NCBI RefSeq assembly: GCF_900454495.1
Contig: NZ_UGSI01000001.1
Span: forward strand, 3,472,001 to 3,536,000
Length of the DNA stretch: 64,000 nucleotides
From: Paenibacillus macerans
GTDB lineage: Bacteria > Bacillota > Bacilli > Paenibacillales > Paenibacillaceae
Direction: 5' to 3'
A program made the translations under genes and the position numbers. Of this stretch, positions 61,216-64,000 are shown one piece after another; positions within the stretch are counted from its first letter, which is position 1; every line of letters starts with the position of its first letter. Below the pieces are notes generated by a model. The model made no database searches and was not told where the DNA came from. It saw only the letters and a program-made list of their open reading frames with translations.

Positions 61216-61281
61216 CTAAAAGCGCACTTAAGGCGCATTTAAAGCGAACTTAAAGCGAACTTAAGACACACCTAAGGCGAC
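61216..61281 (+). repeat. 11-bp tandem array, six degenerate units
   Basis: Units of the form CTTAA(A/G)GCG(C/A)A run without gap from 61216 to 61281 (six units of exactly 11 bp), immediately before a terminator hairpin between convergent genes. Eleven bp is close to one helical turn. Confidence 0.8.
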
Positions 61282-61282
61282 A

Positions 61283-61318
61283 AAAAGGGATGCGGCAAAC
61301 GAATGCCGCATCCCTTTT
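61283..61318. terminator. bidirectional rho-independent terminator
   Basis: Fifteen-base arms AAAAGGGATGCGGCA/TGCCGCATCCCTTTT with a six-base loop lie between the convergent GH9 and 5'-nucleotidase genes. The A/T ends give a U-tract in both directions. Confidence 0.92.
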
Positions 61319-61355
61319 ACATTTTGCTCTTTATATATTATTCGCTCTTAATATA

Positions 61356-64000
61356 TTAATCGATAAACTGCAGCGCCTGCAGCATCCGCATCAGCAGGAG
61401 GGCCGCCTGAGCCCGGGTGGTATGTCCGTTCGGGGCAAAAGTTCCGCGATTATCGCCCTGCATGATCCCTTGCTCAACCAGCCGGGCCACGTCTGCCGCG
61501 GCCCAATCCGGGATCGCCGGACGGTCCGTGAAACGGGCCAGCAAAGCGGTATCGGTGCTTGTTCCGGCAGAACCCCCGCCATCTGTACCCTCATTTCCGT
61601 TCTTAACCAGCCGCATCGCTTTCGCAACCATTACGGCCATCTCCGCCCGGGTAATGCGTTCATTCGGTTTAAACGCGCCGGTTGCATCCGGAGTAACGAG
61701 ACCGAATTCGACCGCGGCCGCGATTTCAGCGGCGAGACTATTTCCCGCCCCTACATCGCTGAATACGTTCGCCTCTTGCGCCGGAGTCAACCCCAGCCCG
61801 CGAACCAGCAGCGCCGTAAATTCCGCTCTCGTCATTTCCCGTCCGGGCTCGAAGCGGGTTTCGCTCACGCCTTCCACAAGCAGCTTGGAGGCCAGCTTGC
61901 CGATGGCTTGCTCCGCCCAATGCCCGTTTACGTCGGTAAACTGCCGTTTTCTGCCGCTGACCAGTGTATACAAGCTATTGCCCGGACGCTTCAGCTCTAA
62001 AGCAGGTTTGCCATCCGCCATAACCTTGACTGCGGGAACGAAAACCAGTTTTCCGGCCGCTTCATTGTACATAACCGCTGCTACCAAACCACTATCGACT
62101 CCGCCCGGCAGCGAGATCGTTCGGCTGAGGTACGTGTTCCCGAAATCCGTGATTTCCCGCTCCTGACCGTCCGCAGTAAGAAGCAGCACTTTGAACCCGA
62201 TTGTCGCAGAGCCCGTAAGGGTTACTCCCTGATTCGCGGCGGCCTTGGCGATCTCCGCCTGTTCGGACGTTTTGGCCGATAAAATGGAAATTCGTATGGA
62301 TGCACCCGCCCCGGATGAACTTGATGCGCCGGTGCCGATGAAACCGGAACTACCCGAAATGATCGCCTGAAGCGGGATTCTATAGCTTGCCAGCGCGGTA
62401 CGAATGGCCAGCGTTACATTCCCGTTTACAGCCCCGTCTTTATTAACCGAAAGGAGCGTATCCGCAGGCAGGGAAATCACGGTTCCCCCCTCGAGGTCCG
62501 TCAGCTTCACCACCAGTTCGCCCCGGCTGCTTGAGGCGGCTGCCGCTAGTACGTTCTTCAACACCTCAGGCTTGACGGAGACCTGATTCACCGTCTGGCC
62601 GTCGGCGCTGCGGACAACTTCAACCTGCAGCATATCGCCCACAAGCTCATACGCCGCATTTCCGGAGGCGGATTCCCCGGACGGAGTAGCCGTTCCCGGG
62701 GTGGGCGCCCCTCCGGATCCTGACGAACCCTTCCCGCCACTGCCGCCACTGCCGCCGCTACCACCACTGCCGCCGCCGTTACCGCCGCTGCCGCCGCTTG
62801 GCTTCGCCCGCTCGACGATCCGGCCATCCACGACCGGAGAGACCGTACCACCCAGCCGCCCGATATTCTCGATAAAAATCTCGTAATCGGGATACCCCAG
62901 ATCCTCGTGGTAAGCCCCGGCGGCGATCGCTTCGGCGAAGGAGCTGTAGCCGTCCCCGCCGTTCGCCACGAAGCTGTTGGTCGCAAGCCGGTAAGTGGAA
63001 GACAGATTTAACGGAACATAAGCGCCGCCTTGCTTGATTTGTACGTCAAAAACACGGCTTCCTGCCGGCTGGGCGGGATCCCACTTAAACTTCATGCCGG
63101 CGATTTGCGGGAATTTTCCCGGAAGGTCGGTCAACTTGGCTCCGCTGATTCCGTTTTCCAATCCATCCTTCAACTGCTTCCCGGTGACGTCCAGCACGTA
63201 CAGCGTATTGCCGAACGGCATCACCGTCCGCAGTTCGCCCATCGTGATCTCGCCTTGGTCGATGGAGGCGCGTATTCCGCCGCCGTTCATAATGGCGATT
63301 TGCGTTCCTTTGAGCTGCTGCGCTTTGGCCAGCATGCCGTCGGCGATCAGATTGCCCAGGTTCGTTTCCTTAGAACGCACATTGGCACGTTCACCGTCAA
63401 GAACGACCGCCGCCGTTCCGATCACCTGCTTCTTCAATTCTTCGAGCTCCGCCTTGAGAGGATCAAGCATCGCCTTCGCTGCGGCGTCTTCGGCAACCTG
63501 GCCGTTCACCGGAACCAGGCTGCCCGACGTTTGTCCGGGACCCGTCAAAACCCGGCCTTGCTCATCGAACACCAGGTCTGACCGGCCGAGGTACTTGCCC
63601 CATTCGTTTGCCTGAACGATGACGGTCGGCGTTTGATGGACGCTGTCGGTGACAATTTCCGGCGCGTCCAGCTTCGTATGCGTATGACCGCCAACGATCA
63701 AATCGATGCCTTCAACTTCGGCGGCCAGCTTCTGATCCCGTGCGTACCCGAGATGCGAGAGGCCGATGATGATATTCAGTCCGTCCCGCTGCATGGCGGC
63801 GACGGTCGCTTCAGCGGCTTGAACCGCTTCGTTGAACGTCACGTCCTTGCCCGGGCTGGACGTATAAGCCGTATCTTCCGTCGTCAGGCCGAACACCCCG
63901 ACCTTGTGGCCCCCTACTTCAAGAACGACATAAGGATAAACGCCCGCGTGCTCCGTCGTTTTCGGCGCGCTGACGTCAATGTTGGCCGGCGATTTCAGGA
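61356..64000 (-). CDS. SLH-anchored 5'-nucleotidase/metallophosphatase, N-terminus beyond window
   Basis: Over 880 residues are visible, and the frame stays open to the right edge. The metallophosphatase part shows LSHLGYARD and IDLIVGGHTHTKL; the 5'-nucleotidase C domain shows ETNLGNLIAD, NGGGIRASIDQGEITMGEL and SFVANGGDGYS. A Gly/Ser-rich linker (bases ~62690-62810) leads to a ~200-residue β-rich domain and three C-terminal SLH repeats (FTDVNGHWAEQAIG, FSDVGAGNSLAAEI, FTDRPAIPDWAAAD), which bind the pyruvylated cell-wall polymer. It should be exported and degrade extracellular nucleotides. It ends 38 bp before a strong terminator. Confidence 0.93.
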   Translation of the reverse strand, partial: LKSPANIDVSAPKTTEHAGVYPYVVLEVGGHKVGVFGLTTEDTAYTSSPGKDVTFNEAVQAAEATVAAMQRDGLNIIIGLSHLGYARDQKLAAEVEGIDLIVGGHTHTKLDAPEIVTDSVHQTPTVIVQANEWGKYLGRSDLVFDEQGRVLTGPGQTSGSLVPVNGQVAEDAAAKAMLDPLKAELEELKKQVIGTAAVVLDGERANVRSKETNLGNLIADGMLAKAQQLKGTQIAIMNGGGIRASIDQGEITMGELRTVMPFGNTLYVLDVTGKQLKDGLENGISGAKLTDLPGKFPQIAGMKFKWDPAQPAGSRVFDVQIKQGGAYVPLNLSSTYRLATNSFVANGGDGYSSFAEAIAAGAYHEDLGYPDYEIFIENIGRLGGTVSPVVDGRIVERAKPSGGSGGNGGGSGGSGGSGGSGGKGSSGSGGAPTPGTATPSGESASGNAAYELVGDMLQVEVVRSADGQTVNQVSVKPEVLKNVLAAAASSSRGELVVKLTDLEGGTVISLPADTLLSVNKDGAVNGNVTLAIRTALASYRIPLQAIISGSSGFIGTGASSSSGAGASIRISILSAKTSEQAEIAKAAANQGVTLTGSATIGFKVLLLTADGQEREITDFGNTYLSRTISLPGGVDSGLVAAVMYNEAAGKLVFVPAVKVMADGKPALELKRPGNSLYTLVSGRKRQFTDVNGHWAEQAIGKLASKLLVEGVSETRFEPGREMTRAEFTALLVRGLGLTPAQEANVFSDVGAGNSLAAEIAAAVEFGLVTPDATGAFKPNERITRAEMAVMVAKAMRLVKNGNEGTDGGGSAGTSTDTALLARFTDRPAIPDWAAADVARLVEQGIMQGDNRGTFAPNGHTTRAQAALLLMRMLQALQFID

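Overview
The window looks like a chromosomal segment of a spore-forming, moderately GC-rich member of the Bacillota, most likely Paenibacillus or a close relative. The evidence is two GerA/B/C-type germinant receptor operons, the sporulation membrane protein YtaF, an S-layer-homology (SLH) surface protein, several CUT1 sugar ABC transporters beside YesM/YesN-type two-component systems, and strong Shine-Dalgarno sequences with frequent TTG/GTG starts. I see no rRNA, tRNA or CRISPR array.

Layout. 1-2.5 kb: a BlaI-type repressor, an M56 membrane protease and a sugar-binding-type lipoprotein that runs off the left edge, behind a promoter that overlaps palindromic operators. 2.6-3.7 kb: tatA and ytaF. 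3.7-7.2 kb: a cyclophilin remnant, then an isoprenyl-diphosphate-synthase-like (ComQ-like) gene followed by an NHLP-leader peptide gene whose product ends in Ser-Trp-Gly, facing a convergent 7TM histidine kinase; this is the most novel-looking locus. 7.4-15 kb: an internally deleted IS remnant, an SPL-like radical SAM protein, a diguanylate cyclase, a split ThrE-type exporter, a 37-residue RCKP zinc-ribbon protein, a GNAT and an AEC permease. 14.8-25.5 kb: an eight-gene minus-strand sugar operon (ABC transporter, BNR/sialidase-like protein, DHDPS/NAL-type lyase, FucI, ribulokinase-like kinase, YhcH-like protein) with a catabolite-responsive element and a LacI regulator. 25.7-31.2 kb: an IS4-family element, a chemoreceptor and a group IIC-like intron sitting directly behind a terminator. 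31.3-39.3 kb: a second sugar ABC operon separated by an IS1595-like element from a YesMN-like pair. 39.6-44.1 kb: a HAD phosphatase and a germination operon whose gerA has an in-frame stop. 44.1-51.2 kb: a GH42 remnant, a third sugar ABC operon and a divergent YesMN-like pair. 51.6-55.3 kb: an SGNH hydrolase and a polar amino-acid ABC transporter. 55.4-59.2 kb: a second germination operon (gerA-gerC-gerB order). 59.5-64 kb: a leaderless GH9 glycosidase and an SLH-anchored 5'-nucleotidase that runs off the right edge.

Repeats are a second theme. A roughly 199-bp intergenic element made of four 25-bp palindrome-like modules with start-to-start spacing 51/72/51 occurs three times (8960, 25659, 51217). 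The IS4-family element sits exactly in the palindromic centre of module 2 of the middle copy, with an 11-bp target duplication. Several short tandem arrays (6, 11, 12, 16-17, 18 and 19 bp units) lie in or near intergenic regions.

Start codons were chosen by Shine-Dalgarno position where the longest frame has a poor ribosome site. Functions rest on motifs recognised by eye, not on searches.
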